DNA of 64,000 nucleotides, taken from positions 186,001 to 250,000 of the forward strand of contig JACVCB010000001.1 of assembly GCA_016742255.1 (NCBI GenBank), written 5' to 3'. This stretch comes from Leptospira sp. (GTDB lineage Bacteria > Spirochaetota > Leptospiria > Leptospirales > Leptospiraceae). Of the stretch, positions 1 through 10,192 are shown piece after piece. A program made the position numbers and the translations under genes. Numbering within the stretch: position 1 is the first letter of the stretch; each line of letters begins with the position of its first letter. The notes below the pieces were generated by a model. It did not search any database and had not been told where the DNA came from. It was given only the letters and a program-made list of their open reading frames with translations.

Positions 1-22
1 TAAGTAACATAAGAGAGTAAAG

Positions 23-931
23 ATGGGTTCCAAATTGCCAGTTTCTCAAAATCAGCTTTTACAAACATTCCAAGAATACCTGTCCGTAGAAAAAGGACTG
101 AGCGATAATTCGATTTATTCCTACGGATACGATCTCAACAAGTTCGCCATCTTTTTGGAAAAAGAACATATCAACTTTTTAGAAGTAAAAGCAAACGACA
201 TCATGCGTTTTCTCGAAGAAGAAAGAGAACGTAAAATCTCTGCAAAAACGCTCGCAAGAGAAGTTGTGGCAATCCGTCAGTTTTACAAATACTTACGAGA
301 TGAAAAACGTCTCGATTCGAATCCAACGGAAAAAATTGAAACCCCTGAAGTTGCAAGAACCATCCCCGATTACCTCACACAAGCGGAAATTGAGGAACTG
401 TTTAAGAATATCAAAGAGGACAATTTGTACGAACTTCGTGACAAATGTATCTTTGAATTACTTTACTCTTCTGGTCTTCGGATTTCAGAAGCATGTAATT
501 TAAAAATGTCTGATATTGATATGGAAAATATGACCATCACTGTCGAAGGAAAAGGGGGAAGACAACGCCTCGTTCCTTTTGGTGAAAAGTCTTTGGAAAT
601 CCTGAAACGTTACCTCACAGAAAGTCGCACTGAAATTTTGAAAAAAAGAACCTGTGACTTTGTATTTGTTTCTAAAAAAGGTTCGTATATCAATCGTAAG
701 TCGGTATGGAGACTTCTCAACCACTACATCAAACGAACGAAAATTAAGAAAAAAGTCACTCCACACACTCTGCGCCACTCGTTTGCAACACATCTACTCG
801 AAAACCACGCAGACCTTAAGTCAGTGCAAGAGTTACTTGGTCATATCGATATTTCTACCACACAGATCTATACACATATGGCAAATAAAACTCTGAAGGA
901 AGTTCATAAGAAATTCCATCCGAGAGGATAA
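23..931 (+). CDS. xerD: Site-specific tyrosine recombinase XerD-like
   Basis: A 302-residue tyrosine recombinase that should resolve chromosome dimers at dif during division. The N-terminal SAM-like core-binding domain covers about residues 10-95. The catalytic domain shows the full active-site set: R153 (in SGLRISEA), K178 (GKGGR), H248 and R251 (HTLRHSFATHLL), H274 (LLGH) and the nucleophile Y283 (STTQIYTH). The tail (LKEVHKKFHPRG) looks more like XerD than XerC, but the two are hard to separate by eye. Length is normal for the family. The stop overlaps the next start by one base. The order recombinase then hslV-hslU recalls the codV-clpQ-clpY operon of Bacillus. Confidence 0.93.
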   Translation: MGSKLPVSQNQLLQTFQEYLSVEKGLSDNSIYSYGYDLNKFAIFLEKEHINFLEVKANDIMRFLEEERERKISAKTLAREVVAIRQFYKYLRDEKRLDSNPTEKIETPEVARTIPDYLTQAEIEELFKNIKEDNLYELRDKCIFELLYSSGLRISEACNLKMSDIDMENMTITVEGKGGRQRLVPFGEKSLEILKRYLTESRTEILKKRTCDFVFVSKKGSYINRKSVWRLLNHYIKRTKIKKKVTPHTLRHSFATHLLENHADLKSVQELLGHIDISTTQIYTHMANKTLKEVHKKFHPRG

Positions 932-1362
932 TGTCGAACCCCACGAAACATGCGGACTACGGAAAAGTAGTCCGTATCCAAATTCCCTCCAATCCTCGTT
1001 TTGTTTCCCATACTCGTAATTATTTTTTCAATTTATGTTTAGAACATGGATTTTCCCTATTTGATTCCATGGACTTAAAATTGGTCATTGGGGAAGCCAT
1101 CACCAATATCATTCGTCACGCCTATTCCAGTCGCACAGACAAACCCATCTTTATCGAAATCCAATTTGATAAAGACAGAGTGGAAATCAAACTCCGCGAT
1201 TATGGGAAAAAAGTAGAACCCAAAGATTTACGCAGTTTCGACGTGAGTGATTACAGAGAACATGGTATTGGGTTATTTATGATCCGCGAACTTACCGATT
1301 ATTATTTTTTAGACCAATCCTTTGAGGTTGGAAACCAGATGGTCCTCATCAAAAGAAAGTAA
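931..1362 (+). CDS. RsbW-like anti-sigma factor serine/threonine kinase
   Basis: A 143-residue single-domain GHKL ATPase of the RsbW/SpoIIAB type. Visible motifs are the N-box ([13 protein letters not shown], residues 53-65, with E55 and N59), a G1 box (RDYG, 89-92) and a G2 lid (HGIGLFMI, 111-118). Such proteins phosphorylate a STAS anti-sigma antagonist and bind a sigma factor or other partner. No partner is adjacent; a STAS protein with a conserved serine lies at 28105-28440. The start shares one base with the xerD stop, so the two are translationally coupled. The target is not known from sequence. Confidence 0.85.
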   Translation: MSNPTKHADYGKVVRIQIPSNPRFVSHTRNYFFNLCLEHGFSLFDSMDLKLVIGEAITNIIRHAYSSRTDKPIFIEIQFDKDRVEIKLRDYGKKVEPKDLRSFDVSDYREHGIGLFMIRELTDYYFLDQSFEVGNQMVLIKRK

Positions 1363-1408
1363 CCTCCATTTTTCTCGACAACGGTTTCCCATTTGGAATT
1401 TTATCCGT

Positions 1409-1942
1409 ATGGAAACAATTCACGCAACCACCATCCTCTCTGTTCGTAAAAATGGAAAAATTGCAGTCGGAGGTGATGGCCAAGTTTCGATGGGAAATAC
1501 CGTCATGAAACATACAGCAAAAAAGGTACGTCGCCTTTACAATGGTAAGGTGATCGCTGGATTTGCTGGAAGTGCTGCCGATGCCTTCACACTCTTTGAA
1601 CTCTTTGAAAAAAAATTAATTGAACATGGTGGATCAGTTTCTCGTGCTGCAGTAGAACTTGCACGTGAATGGAGGATGGACCGCATGTTACGTAGACTTG
1701 AGGCACTCCTCATTGTTTGTGATGCCAATGAATCCTTTCTCATTTCAGGAACAGGGGATGTGATCTCACCAGATGATGGTGTACTTGCGATTGGATCTGG
1801 TGGTAATTTTGCCCTGAGTGCTGCAAGAGCCCTTGTAGAAAACACAGACTTAGATCCAAAAGAAATCATCACAAGAGCCATGAAGATTACTGCTGACATC
1901 TGTATTTATACAAACCACAATTTAGTGATCGAGGAATTATAA
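1409..1942 (+). CDS. hslV: ATP-dependent protease subunit HslV (ClpQ)
   Basis: The peptidase subunit of the HslVU cytosolic protease, 177 residues from the ATG at 1409. An open frame continues upstream to 1322, but that extension has no family similarity and 1409 gives the expected N-terminus. The short propeptide METIHA is followed by the catalytic threonine (T7 of the precursor) in [11 protein letters not shown]. Downstream [37 protein letters not shown] and the C-terminal [14 protein letters not shown] follow E. coli HslV closely. A single base separates its stop from the hslU start. HslV forms a double hexamer capped by HslU. Confidence 0.96.
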   Translation: METIHATTILSVRKNGKIAVGGDGQVSMGNTVMKHTAKKVRRLYNGKVIAGFAGSAADAFTLFELFEKKLIEHGGSVSRAAVELAREWRMDRMLRRLEALLIVCDANESFLISGTGDVISPDDGVLAIGSGGNFALSAARALVENTDLDPKEIITRAMKITADICIYTNHNLVIEEL

Positions 1943-1943
1943 T

Positions 1944-3362
1944 ATGACACTCAAAACCATTTTAGCAGAAGTGGCAAACGATCCAAACAAAACAGAGGAT
2001 CTCACCCCACGCCAAATTGTAGAACGTTTGGATGAACACATCATTGGCCAAACAAAAGCAAAACGAGCTGTCGCAGTGGCCCTTCGCAATCGTTCCAGAA
2101 GGCGTAAATTAGAAGAATCATTACGAGAAGAAATTTATCCCAAAAACATCATCATGATTGGGCCAACCGGCGTTGGAAAAACAGAAATTGCTCGTCGTCT
2201 GTCAAAGTTATGTGGTGCTCCCTTTTTGAAAGTGGAAGCCACAAAATATACGGAAGTGGGATACGTGGGTCGGGATGTGGAATCTATGGTACGAGATTTG
2301 GCGATGGGTGCTTTAAACCTAGTGAAAGCGGAATTTCGGGAACGAGTGAAAGACAAAGCCGCTGAAAAAGCAGAAGAAATTATTTTAGATGTGATCCTTC
2401 CTCCTATCTTCCATAAAAAAGAATCTGAATTAAACCCTGAAGAAAAAGAACGATTTGAAAGTTATAAAGAATCCAGAGAAAAGTTTCGTGACAAGTTAAG
2501 GAAAGGTATCCTAAACGAACAAGAAATCGAAATCGATATTCCGAAACAATCCCCTCAATCAGGGATGCCCATGTTGCAGGTGTTTGGTGCTGGGAATATG
2601 GAAGAGATGGACAACCAAATCCAAAACCTACTTGGGGATTTGATGCCAAAAAAATCAGGCAAACGAAAGGTGAAAGTTTCAGATGCACAGAAAATTTTAC
2701 TCGAATCGGAAGCTGAAAAACTCATTGATTCAGATAAAATCCAATCCGAAGCAGTGCGCCGAGTAGAAGAGATGGGTATTATCTTTCTGGATGAGATTGA
2801 TAAAATTGCAGGAAGAGAAGGGCGCCAAGGAGCGGATGTTTCGAGAGAAGGGGTACAACGTGATTTGTTACCAATTGTAGAAGGATCAACTGTGAATACG
2901 AAACTGGGTCCCATTAAAACGGATCATATTTTGTTCATTGCCGCTGGTGCCTTCCACATGACAAAACCATCAGACCTAATTCCTGAATTACAAGGAAGAT
3001 TTCCGATTCGTGTGGAATTGGAAACACTGACAGAGGGAGATTTTATCAAAATTCTCACCACTCCTAAGTCTTCTCTCACCAAACAATACGAAGCCCTTCT
3101 TGCCACAGAAGGTGTGAAGATTGAATACACTCAAGATGGAATTGCTGAAATTGCTAAACTTGCCTTCCAAATGAATGAAAAAAACGAAAACATTGGGGCA
3201 AGAAGGCTGAATACCATCATGGAAAAGTTATTGGAAGACACAAGTTTTGAAGCCCCCGATTTACCAGAGGACAAAAAACATGTGGTGATCAATGAAGAAT
3301 ATGTGTCGAACAAACTCAAAGGAATCATAGAGGACAAAGACCTAAGTCGATTTATTTTGTAA
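1944..3362 (+). CDS. hslU: ATP-dependent protease ATPase subunit HslU (ClpY)
   Basis: The AAA+ unfoldase partner of HslV, 472 residues. The N-terminal part carries [11 protein letters not shown] and Walker A (GPTGVGKTE, 73-81). The pore loop region ([19 protein letters not shown]) is followed by a charged intermediate domain of about 140 residues. Walker B ([16 protein letters not shown]) and sensor 2 ([17 protein letters not shown]) follow. The C-terminus [10 protein letters not shown] matches the tail that docks into HslV. The last 11 bases overlap the 3' end of the convergent pabB-pabC gene. Confidence 0.97.
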   Translation: MTLKTILAEVANDPNKTEDLTPRQIVERLDEHIIGQTKAKRAVAVALRNRSRRRKLEESLREEIYPKNIIMIGPTGVGKTEIARRLSKLCGAPFLKVEATKYTEVGYVGRDVESMVRDLAMGALNLVKAEFRERVKDKAAEKAEEIILDVILPPIFHKKESELNPEEKERFESYKESREKFRDKLRKGILNEQEIEIDIPKQSPQSGMPMLQVFGAGNMEEMDNQIQNLLGDLMPKKSGKRKVKVSDAQKILLESEAEKLIDSDKIQSEAVRRVEEMGIIFLDEIDKIAGREGRQGADVSREGVQRDLLPIVEGSTVNTKLGPIKTDHILFIAAGAFHMTKPSDLIPELQGRFPIRVELETLTEGDFIKILTTPKSSLTKQYEALLATEGVKIEYTQDGIAEIAKLAFQMNEKNENIGARRLNTIMEKLLEDTSFEAPDLPEDKKHVVINEEYVSNKLKGIIEDKDLSRFIL

Positions 3363-5217
3363 CGAGCGTTACCCGTTCGAATCCTCGGACGGAATTCCCC
3401 ACGAGGATGGCCTCTGCTTTCAGTAAGTCATCTTTGGTTGTGGGTTTTACCTTCACCCAATTTTTTTGGAGAAACCACTCTCGGAATACTCCAGGTAAAC
3501 CACCTGTTTCCAAGGATGGTGTGTACCACTTTCCCTTTTCTTTGTAAAATAGGTTACGGATTGTCGTTTCCAATACTCTTCCATCTTTGTCATAAAGGAT
3601 ACAATCATCAATACCTAATTCTTTGCATACTTCTGTTAGTTGGTTATACACACTGCGGTTTGTTGTTTTGTGGTATAAAAATACATCATCTGAATTGATG
3701 GGTAATTTAGCAAAACCCAATCGTATCGTAGGTCGAATGGAACGTTTCGGAAGTGGAGTTGATTCCCAATGGAAGTTACCTTCTTCATTCAGTAAGAGGC
3801 GAATCCTCACCTTTCCTGTTACTTCTGTCTCGATCTTATGGAAAGTATCTTCCAGCTTTGTTTTGGAAAATGAAAATCCAAACCGTTTTGCTGTACTTTC
3901 CAATCGATTCCCATGTTGTTCCTTTAAAAATATTTTTCCGTGGGAGAGTTTCAAAGTCTCTAAGATTTGGAAACTGGGTGGTAATGGACTTGTCAGTACC
4001 TTTAGTTTAGAAAGGCATTCTTCATATTCTTCTTTGGGTGAGGATAATACTGTGACTCCACTTCCAATTCCATAAATGGCATTATGAGTTTCGCCATTCG
4101 ATTCTGTTTCCAACGTACGAATTGTAACACTAGCGCGGATCCAAGGAACATAGTTTGTTTCCTCTGATGTAAAAAATACACCTGTATAAACTCCTCTGTT
4201 CCCAACCTCTAAAGAACGTAAAAGTTCATAGGAATTCCGTTTGGGAGCACCAATCACGGATCCTGATGGGAACAAGGAAGAGAGGACTGTATTCCAAGAA
4301 AATGGTTTGTCCAATTTTGCCGTTACTTTGGAAACCATTTGCCAAACAGTACTGAGCCCTCGGATCGAAAAAAGTTCTTCCACTTCGACAGTCCCTTGTT
4401 TGGCAATTCTTCCTAGATCATTTCGATACAAATCTGTGATCATTACATTTTCGGCTCTTTCCTTTTCAGAAGTTTGGAGGTGCGAAAAATTCTTTTGATC
4501 ATCTTCTTTAGTATTCCCTCTAACAATGGTTCCTTTCATGGGTTCGCTGGTAATCGTTTCACCTTGAACTTCAAAAAAAAGTTCGGGTGAGAGGGAAACA
4601 ATGGTTTTGTTTTTCCCTTCGTAAGGATAGAATACTGAAAATTTTGTTTTTTGTTTTGCTTTGAGGTTTTGGTAGAATGAAAACAAATCACCGTTTATCT
4701 GAAGTTCGACGGGAAAACACAAATTTAATTCATAACTTTCCCCAAGTTTCAGATACTCCAAAGTTTTATTCCATTGGTTTGTATATTCTTCCTTAGACCA
4801 TTTTGGTTTTGGATATGAAATGGATACTGGTGTATCAACCTTCGGATCCGGATTTTTATATTTAGATCTTTTTTTGTTTTGGAAGATGGTGATATGAAGG
4901 AGAGGAGTTCCTTCTTTTAAGGGAGAAGATTCTAAATCCAATCCTTCTATGAAGTGATACCCAAGTTCATAATTGAGGATCCCACAAGGGTGGTTTCCTT
5001 TTTTTCTTTCTAAATCCAATCGATCGAATACAGATTGAATTTGTCCTTTTAGGTCTTGGTTTCGATATAATTTAAGCTGAATCTCTTCAATGGGATCAAA
5101 GTAATGATCGGAAATTGTATAACCAGGTTCTGATACACAATCTTCGAAGAGAAGGCCACCGAAGTTTCGGTAGTTCTCTTCGAATTGGATCCAAGAAATG
5201 AATTCGATAGGGATCAA
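3352..5217 (-). CDS. pabB: Fused aminodeoxychorismate synthase component I / 4-amino-4-deoxychorismate lyase (PabB-PabC)
   Basis: A 621-residue two-domain enzyme for para-aminobenzoate, and so folate, synthesis. Residues about 100-400 form the chorismate-binding domain ([29 protein letters not shown]). The rest is a class IV aminotransferase-fold lyase: [19 protein letters not shown], the likely PLP lysine in [10 protein letters not shown], and [10 protein letters not shown]. The fusion would run both steps from ADC to PABA, with a glutaminase subunit (PabA) expected elsewhere. The start is a TTG that overlaps the TGA of the upstream gene by four bases (TTGA). The 3' end overlaps hslU. Confidence 0.9.
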   Translation of the reverse strand: MIPIEFISWIQFEENYRNFGGLLFEDCVSEPGYTISDHYFDPIEEIQLKLYRNQDLKGQIQSVFDRLDLERKKGNHPCGILNYELGYHFIEGLDLESSPLKEGTPLLHITIFQNKKRSKYKNPDPKVDTPVSISYPKPKWSKEEYTNQWNKTLEYLKLGESYELNLCFPVELQINGDLFSFYQNLKAKQKTKFSVFYPYEGKNKTIVSLSPELFFEVQGETITSEPMKGTIVRGNTKEDDQKNFSHLQTSEKERAENVMITDLYRNDLGRIAKQGTVEVEELFSIRGLSTVWQMVSKVTAKLDKPFSWNTVLSSLFPSGSVIGAPKRNSYELLRSLEVGNRGVYTGVFFTSEETNYVPWIRASVTIRTLETESNGETHNAIYGIGSGVTVLSSPKEEYEECLSKLKVLTSPLPPSFQILETLKLSHGKIFLKEQHGNRLESTAKRFGFSFSKTKLEDTFHKIETEVTGKVRIRLLLNEEGNFHWESTPLPKRSIRPTIRLGFAKLPINSDDVFLYHKTTNRSVYNQLTEVCKELGIDDCILYDKDGRVLETTIRNLFYKEKGKWYTPSLETGGLPGVFREWFLQKNWVKVKPTTKDDLLKAEAILVGNSVRGFERVTLVTK

Positions 5218-6050
5218 AACTCCATTTTTTGGAGTGCTTCGAGTGGGTAATTCAAATAGACAGTAGTAGTTTTTTTACTGGTTTGGATATCAAAACACTC
5301 TAAAGGATCGAGTCCCAAGTTATAAAAACCTTCATCAATCATTGCAATTCCAAAACCGGCACTTTCTTTTTCATCTAAAAAGTCAGGGCGAAAAAACTCA
5401 GCACTATTCCCTTGTTTTGCAAGTTCTGCGTGACGTTCTCTACTTTTTCGAATCCTGTTTAAGTCCATTCCCATAATCGGTGAATCGTTACGAATCCGAA
5501 TGTAAACAGAGTTGGGACGGATTTCGATTTTCATAGAAATCTTTAGATCATACTTTTTGACTTTTTCTCTAACAATTGTTAGGAATTCCCTTTCGTCTTC
5601 ATTAAGATTGTGTTTTTTCGTTCTCTTTTTGTCTGAAAGGGTTAGAATTTTTTGAACCACTTTTTTGATTTTATCGGGCACAATGTAACGTTGCATTGCA
5701 TCTCTGAGTGGTTCCGTTTCTAAAATGATATCAAGTAACTCTTCTGCTTCTTCTTCCGGAGTTTGGCCTTGGGCTTTCAATTTGTTTAAGAGTTCATCTT
5801 GGAAAATGACAAATCTTGTATTTGCTTTTACCGCATTGAGCAGGGCTTCCATGAGTCCACTAAAGAGGTGAAAAGAGGTGAGAGGGTTTGCACCCACGCG
5901 GTTTAAAATTCCTTGGACCACTTCGTTTACGATATCACGTGTCGATTTGGTTAGACCTTTTAATTCAAAATGGAAATAATCCTTTTGGATGAGGTGGTCT
6001 AAGTTTTCAAGGATTTCTGTGCCTTTGTATTTGATTTTCTCGTTTGCCAT
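5214..6050 (-). CDS. Divergent GHKL-ATPase-like protein of unknown function
   Basis: A 278-residue cytoplasmic protein with no signal peptide. I do not recognise a named family, but three blocks resemble a GHKL ATPase: an N-box-like helix ([14 protein letters not shown], 64-77), a G1-like segment (RIRNDSP) and a G2-like segment ([19 protein letters not shown]), ending in a [10 protein letters not shown] strand. A long charged insert (about 85-165) sits between N-box and G1. No phospho-acceptor domain is present, so it may be an anti-sigma or signalling ATPase rather than a full kinase. It is translationally coupled to the PabB-PabC gene, though no link to folate is evident. Confidence 0.6.
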   Translation of the reverse strand: MANEKIKYKGTEILENLDHLIQKDYFHFELKGLTKSTRDIVNEVVQGILNRVGANPLTSFHLFSGLMEALLNAVKANTRFVIFQDELLNKLKAQGQTPEEEAEELLDIILETEPLRDAMQRYIVPDKIKKVVQKILTLSDKKRTKKHNLNEDEREFLTIVREKVKKYDLKISMKIEIRPNSVYIRIRNDSPIMGMDLNRIRKSRERHAELAKQGNSAEFFRPDFLDEKESAGFGIAMIDEGFYNLGLDPLECFDIQTSKKTTTVYLNYPLEALQKMEF

Positions 6051-6139
6051 TGAGGTTCGCTAAACTTTTATGTATAAAAAACGGGAAAACAAGGTTTTGT
6101 AAACCAGTTTTCCGACCGAGGGAGCAGGTTTGTTTGTAT

Positions 6140-6382
6140 ATGAAAGAATTCCTTCTTAAAACTCCTGATTTAGGTGACACTGAAAAAATCGAACTCGTCC
6201 GTTGGTTATGCAAAGAAGGCCAATCTGTGAAGGAAGGGGACGAAGTGATCGAACTTGTGACAGATAAAGCCGCATTTCCTGTCGAATCCCCTTATTCTGG
6301 TACATTGAAAAAAATCATCATGGAACAAGGATCGGTGGTGAAAAAAGGAGATATCCTTGGAATCATGGATATTAACGAATGA
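6140..6382 (+). CDS. Stand-alone lipoyl/biotinyl attachment domain protein
   Basis: An 80-residue protein that is a single lipoyl-type domain, as found at the N-terminus of 2-oxo acid dehydrogenase E2 subunits. The modification lysine is K43 in ELVTDKAAF, followed by the beta-hairpin glycines (SPYSGTL) and GSVVKKGDILGIMD. The DKA context favours lipoylation over biotinylation, where MKM would be expected. An open frame extends upstream to 6044 but has no domain similarity; the ATG at 6140 gives a compact domain. No E2 catalytic domain follows: the next gene begins at the overlapping ATGA and is a phosphoesterase. Confidence 0.8.
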   Translation: MKEFLLKTPDLGDTEKIELVRWLCKEGQSVKEGDEVIELVTDKAAFPVESPYSGTLKKIIMEQGSVVKKGDILGIMDINE

Positions 6383-7242
6383 AAATCCTTCATATCTCCG
6401 ATTTACATTTCCCGAAAAAACTCTCATTGTTTTCACTTCGTGGGAAAGCCATTGTCGGATACCTCAATTACCATGTGAGGAGAAGGTCAAAACACCCGGT
6501 AGTTCTAATTGCTGCCATGGTGGACACCATCAAAAGTTTAGAATATGATGCACTTGTTATCTCTGGTGACCTAACAAACGTTTCACATCCAAGTGAATTC
6601 CAAAACGCAAAAGACATCTTAAAACCGATCTTAACGGACAAAACGTTCTTGATTCCAGGAAACCATGACCGTTACCAAAAAAGAGCCATGGGACCAAATC
6701 CTTTATTTGAGAAGGCATTTGCAGAATGGATGGGTGAGTCAGTTAGCCCCAATCATTATTTACGCACCAAACGGATTGCAGGAAAATTATTTGTAGGTTG
6801 GGATTCCAATTTAGCCATTCCTAGGATCACAGCAAACGGATATGTGGCTAAAGAAGTGGTCGAACAAACAGTGAAACTCTCTGAAGGACCATATGTACTT
6901 GTAGGACACCACCCACTTTGGAATCCCAAAACAGAAGTGGAATCTGCTTCCCACCGAATGTCCAACCGAAAGGATGTGGTGGATGGATTACAAACCAATC
7001 CTCCCGAATTGTACTTACATGGACACACACATACCAACTGGGTGAAACTTCCTGGGAAAGAAACTCCCTTCACCATTGTGAACTCAGCATCCAGTACACG
7101 GCTTTCCGATTCCAAACATGAGTGTGGATTCCATTTGATCGAACTGGGAAAACAAACTCATTACCGTCGTTTCATCTATTCAGATAATAAATTTACAGAG
7201 ACAAATCCCATTCTTTACGAAGAGACAGAGGGAGTCGTCTAA
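6379..7242 (+). CDS. Calcineurin-like metallophosphoesterase
   Basis: A 287-residue phosphoesterase with the full dinuclear metal-binding set: DLH (D8, H10), GDLTN (D64), GNHD (N95-D97), GHHP and GHTH. Similar enzymes include CpdA-like cyclic nucleotide phosphodiesterases and UDP-sugar hydrolases, and the substrate cannot be read from sequence. The start overlaps the lipoyl-domain stop by four bases (ATGA), so the two are co-translated. Mrp follows 10 bases downstream. No signal peptide is seen, so a cytosolic location is likely. Confidence 0.85.
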   Translation: MKILHISDLHFPKKLSLFSLRGKAIVGYLNYHVRRRSKHPVVLIAAMVDTIKSLEYDALVISGDLTNVSHPSEFQNAKDILKPILTDKTFLIPGNHDRYQKRAMGPNPLFEKAFAEWMGESVSPNHYLRTKRIAGKLFVGWDSNLAIPRITANGYVAKEVVEQTVKLSEGPYVLVGHHPLWNPKTEVESASHRMSNRKDVVDGLQTNPPELYLHGHTHTNWVKLPGKETPFTIVNSASSTRLSDSKHECGFHLIELGKQTHYRRFIYSDNKFTETNPILYEETEGVV

Positions 7243-7252
7243 AGGACATACC

Positions 7253-8305
7253 ATGGCGAATGATAAAATTGATTTAACAACCATCCAACGACAACTCATG
7301 CAAGTGAAACACCCCGAACTCAAAAAAGACATTGTGAGTCTCGGAATGGTGGCTAAAGTCACTCCCACTGATGATGGAATTGAAATCCTCATCAAAACTC
7401 CGAATGCTGACCGCCGATTGCAAATTGGACTCGAAGCACAAACAAGGCAGTTAATTTCCAAAATTGAAGGTGCTGGTAAAGTCAAGATCAAGTTTGAAGT
7501 TGATCAAAACTTAAAGATGGAAGATGGAAACAGAATCTTCGGTGTGAAAAAAGTCATCGCTGTTGGATCTGGAAAAGGGGGAGTGGGGAAATCCACAGTC
7601 ACTGCAAACTTAGCAAGCACCTTAGCACGTAACGGTAAGAAGGTGGGGATTATGGATGCAGACATCTATGGTCCATCCCTTGGAAAGATGTTTGGAATCA
7701 ATGGCCGAGTGGCATTAAAATCCGAAGAAGATAAAATTTACCCAATTGAAAAACATGGAATCAAATTGATTTCCTTTTCCTTCCTTGTCACAGAAGACCA
7801 ACCAGTGGTTTGGCGTGGACCAATGCTAGGAAAGGCCATTGAACAGTTCTTATACGATGTAGTTTGGGGAGAGTTAGATTACCTCTTTATTGATTTACCA
7901 CCTGGCACTGGGGATGTTCAGTTATCCCTTGCCCAACTCATTGACCTGGATGGAGCTGTCATTGTCACCACACCACAAGAAGTGGCAGTGTTAGATGCAG
8001 GCCGCGCTGCTGCAATGTTCAAACAAGTAAAAGTACCAATCCTTGGGATTGTGGAAAACATGTCTGGGTTTGCATGTCCTAAATGTGGCCATGTGACGGA
8101 TGTCTTTTCCAAAGGGGGAGGGGAAAAACTTTCCAAACAAGTGGGAGTTCCGGAACTTGGTGCGGTACCTCTCACACTTGATGTCATGAGTTCGGGAGAA
8201 GCTGGGAAACCTGCCTTACTTGACGCAAAAGACTCTCCTTTACAGCAGGCGTATTTTAAGATTGCAAAGAATTTAGAAGAACAAATTGCCAATTGGGAAG
8301 ATTAA
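7253..8305 (+). CDS. apbC: Mrp/ApbC family iron-sulfur cluster carrier P-loop ATPase
   Basis: A 350-residue Mrp/NBP35 protein that assembles and hands over Fe-S clusters. Residues 1-95 form a MIP18/DUF59 domain. The deviant Walker A ([11 protein letters not shown], 105-115) is followed by [14 protein letters not shown], the Walker B-like [10 protein letters not shown] and a C-terminal CPKCGH motif whose CxxC ligates the bridging cluster. It is the last gene of a short run with the lipoyl protein and the phosphoesterase; a link to lipoyl synthase maturation, itself an Fe-S enzyme, is possible but inferred. Confidence 0.95.
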   Translation: MANDKIDLTTIQRQLMQVKHPELKKDIVSLGMVAKVTPTDDGIEILIKTPNADRRLQIGLEAQTRQLISKIEGAGKVKIKFEVDQNLKMEDGNRIFGVKKVIAVGSGKGGVGKSTVTANLASTLARNGKKVGIMDADIYGPSLGKMFGINGRVALKSEEDKIYPIEKHGIKLISFSFLVTEDQPVVWRGPMLGKAIEQFLYDVVWGELDYLFIDLPPGTGDVQLSLAQLIDLDGAVIVTTPQEVAVLDAGRAAAMFKQVKVPILGIVENMSGFACPKCGHVTDVFSKGGGEKLSKQVGVPELGAVPLTLDVMSSGEAGKPALLDAKDSPLQQAYFKIAKNLEEQIANWED

Positions 8306-8353
8306 AAAATCACTTGTGTCTTCCTGCACATTTCTTAGTCTAAAGGATACACT

Positions 8354-9049
8354 ATGAATTTTGAACGCGGTTCCAAACCAAATCCAACCGGGAATTTAAT
8401 CGCATACTGCCATGTATTCGGAGAGAATCCGATTGCACCAGGTGGGAAAATCATAGCCTCCAATGTGGTGGTCAGTTTCTTAAAAATAGGGGACAACTAC
8501 CCAGTGGTGACCTTTCCACCAGTGGCACTTCCCTCCAAAGAGGAACTCATGAAAATCCTCGCGGACAATATCCATTTGTATGATGTGGTGCAACTTCCAG
8601 ACTTCCAAATGCCAGAAAACAAAGATTTGGCGAACCAATACATCCAAGAACGTATGGAACAATTTAATTCCATGGTGATGCGGTACGTAGAATTCTGTAA
8701 GGCTAAAGAAAAGAAAACCCAAACCACAAATCTCAGTGACCAACTGGAGCAAGTAAGTGAACCATTGGAAACCTTAGCCAATTTATCCATCGAGTTTCGC
8801 AATACTTCTGGAATTGCGAGGGAAGCAACAAGGCTCAAAATGGAACGAATTGTGGACTACTTCCATACAAACCATCCAACCCTCGATATTGATAATTTCA
8901 AAAAAGCACTTTCGGTACCAGGAAAGGTAGGGGATGAACTGGTTGGCCTTTACATCCAAAAATTCAATGCGATCCAAATTGAAAATTATGAAACGGCTTC
9001 TGATCTGAGAAAACGCATTTTAGAAATCGAAGAATCTACTGCTACATAA
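8354..9049 (+). CDS. Unknown protein with C-terminal UVR-like motif
   Basis: A 231-residue cytosolic protein that I do not recognise overall. The N-terminal 90 residues form a beta-rich module ([38 protein letters not shown]). A helical middle follows, and the end resembles a UVR motif ([19 protein letters not shown]), a helical hairpin used by UvrB, ClpC and McsA for protein contacts. A similar tail closes the bifunctional nuclease at 48412-48987. The gene lies 48 bases after apbC and is followed by a terminator-like hairpin. Confidence 0.6.
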   Translation: MNFERGSKPNPTGNLIAYCHVFGENPIAPGGKIIASNVVVSFLKIGDNYPVVTFPPVALPSKEELMKILADNIHLYDVVQLPDFQMPENKDLANQYIQERMEQFNSMVMRYVEFCKAKEKKTQTTNLSDQLEQVSEPLETLANLSIEFRNTSGIAREATRLKMERIVDYFHTNHPTLDIDNFKKALSVPGKVGDELVGLYIQKFNAIQIENYETASDLRKRILEIEESTAT

Positions 9050-9086
9050 GACGGTCGTTAGGTTCCGATTCAGCCGAAAGATTCTA

Positions 9087-9117
9087 AACCCTTCTTTACA
9101 GGAAGGGTTGATTTCTT
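9087..9117 (+). terminator. Hairpin terminator after the UVR-motif gene
   Basis: Inverted repeat AACCCTTC / GAAGGGTT with a 7-base loop, followed by a T-rich but interrupted run (GATTTCTT). It likely ends the transcript that starts at the lipoyl-domain gene. Confidence 0.55.
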
Positions 9118-9206
9118 AGGATACTGTCTTAATCTGATATCTTTCACAAATCTCTAAGGCATCGGCCGAAAACCATTCCAATTTCCAACCTAAGAGTAAC
9201 ACTGTC

Positions 9207-9593
9207 ATGGCACTTACCTTCCCAGTTTCCCCAGAAAAGAATGTTTCGCTTAAAAAACGAATGGAGACACTTGGGATTCGCGAATCTGATTTGAAAGAAC
9301 AGTTTGTGAAGGCAAGTGGGAAAGGGGGGCAAAACGTCAATAAGGTAGCAACTGCTGTTGTGTTACTTCATATCCCTACAAGGAAACAGGTAAAGTGTTC
9401 GGTATACCGCACCCAAGGACTCAATCGTTATAAAGCGAGAGATTTACTCTGTTTGGAAATGGAGAGAGAATTGGAACCTTCAAAATTCGAATCCTCTATT
9501 CAAAAACTTCGTAAGAAAAAACAAAACAAATACAATAAGGCGCTAAAAAAGAAATTGGAGAAAGAAAAATTGGAAAGGAACGATCCTATCTAA
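9207..9593 (+). CDS. Release-factor-like GGQ domain protein
   Basis: A 128-residue protein consisting of one class I release factor catalytic domain. SGKGGQNVNKVATAVVLLHI carries the GGQ motif that triggers peptidyl-tRNA hydrolysis, and the rest of the domain follows (VKCSVYRTQGLNRYKARDLL). The stop-codon-reading domains of RF1/RF2 are missing. The last 40 residues are strongly basic (LRKKKQNKYNKALKKKLEKE), like the ribosome-entry tail of ArfB/ICT1. A role in rescuing stalled ribosomes is inferred. The ATG at 9207 lies 89 bases after the preceding hairpin. Confidence 0.8.
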   Translation: MALTFPVSPEKNVSLKKRMETLGIRESDLKEQFVKASGKGGQNVNKVATAVVLLHIPTRKQVKCSVYRTQGLNRYKARDLLCLEMERELEPSKFESSIQKLRKKKQNKYNKALKKKLEKEKLERNDPI

Positions 9594-10192
9594 ATCGAAT
9601 CTTCATTTTTATCCTTACTTTGTTTTCAATTTCCATCAGTTGTTTGTATTTTTTGAGAAGATTAATGAGTCTAGTCGTTGGAACGTCATTCAGTTGATGA
9701 GGCCATTCCATGTTTTGATTTCAATTGTGATCTTAACGTTAGCCTATACGGATACTATTTTGATGACCTAAAGAAACTTAATATTTGTTTGCTTATGGTT
9801 ACAATCCCTATCATCCAAATCATTGTTTCCTTTTCCAATTGTGCTTTTTTAAACATTATAAACATTTGTTGAACCATAGGTTTTTGCTTTCGTCAATGAA
9901 CGAGGATTTTGTGAAAATATCCTTTGACCGATTCACTACAGCCACTAATATTTCTTTTGATATAAAATATTATTTTAAATTTTGAAAAATTTCGAAATTT
10001 AAAAGTTTTATCCCCTCAATAATCAATTATAGTTTGTTAAATGGTGGAAAAGAGATACGATTTGAACGATGATTTTCTATTTCTATCGAAAAATTATACT
10101 TGCTGAATGAGAAATTATCATCTAACAATACCAAAAACTAATTCTTTGTATGCGATTATTTTAATGGTATGCAGGTACTTGATGGAGCAATA
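9594..10192. other. AT-rich intergenic region, no convincing gene
   Basis: About 600 bases, much more AT-rich than the flanking genes. Two short open frames (9678-9872 and 9785-9985) have low-complexity, Ile/Phe/Asn-rich products with no domain or ribosome-binding site, and I do not call them. The region holds an AT-rich inverted repeat at 9973-10004. The promoter for the SGNH hydrolase presumably lies near its end. Confidence 0.6.
9973..10004. repeat. AT-rich inverted repeat
   Basis: TTTTAAATTT and AAATTTAAAA face each other across 12 bases. Inside lies the 14-base perfect palindrome AAATTTCGAAATTT (9987-10000). It could be an operator or a hairpin, or chance in an AT-rich stretch. Confidence 0.4.

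Noticed and set aside
3438..4075. Overlapping plus-strand open frames across the pabB-pabC gene
   Set aside because: They lie antisense to a clear two-domain enzyme, have low-complexity products and no ribosome-binding sites.
9678..9985. Two short frames in the AT-rich gap
   Set aside because: Low-complexity, Ile/Phe/Asn-rich products with no ribosome-binding site; composition explains them.
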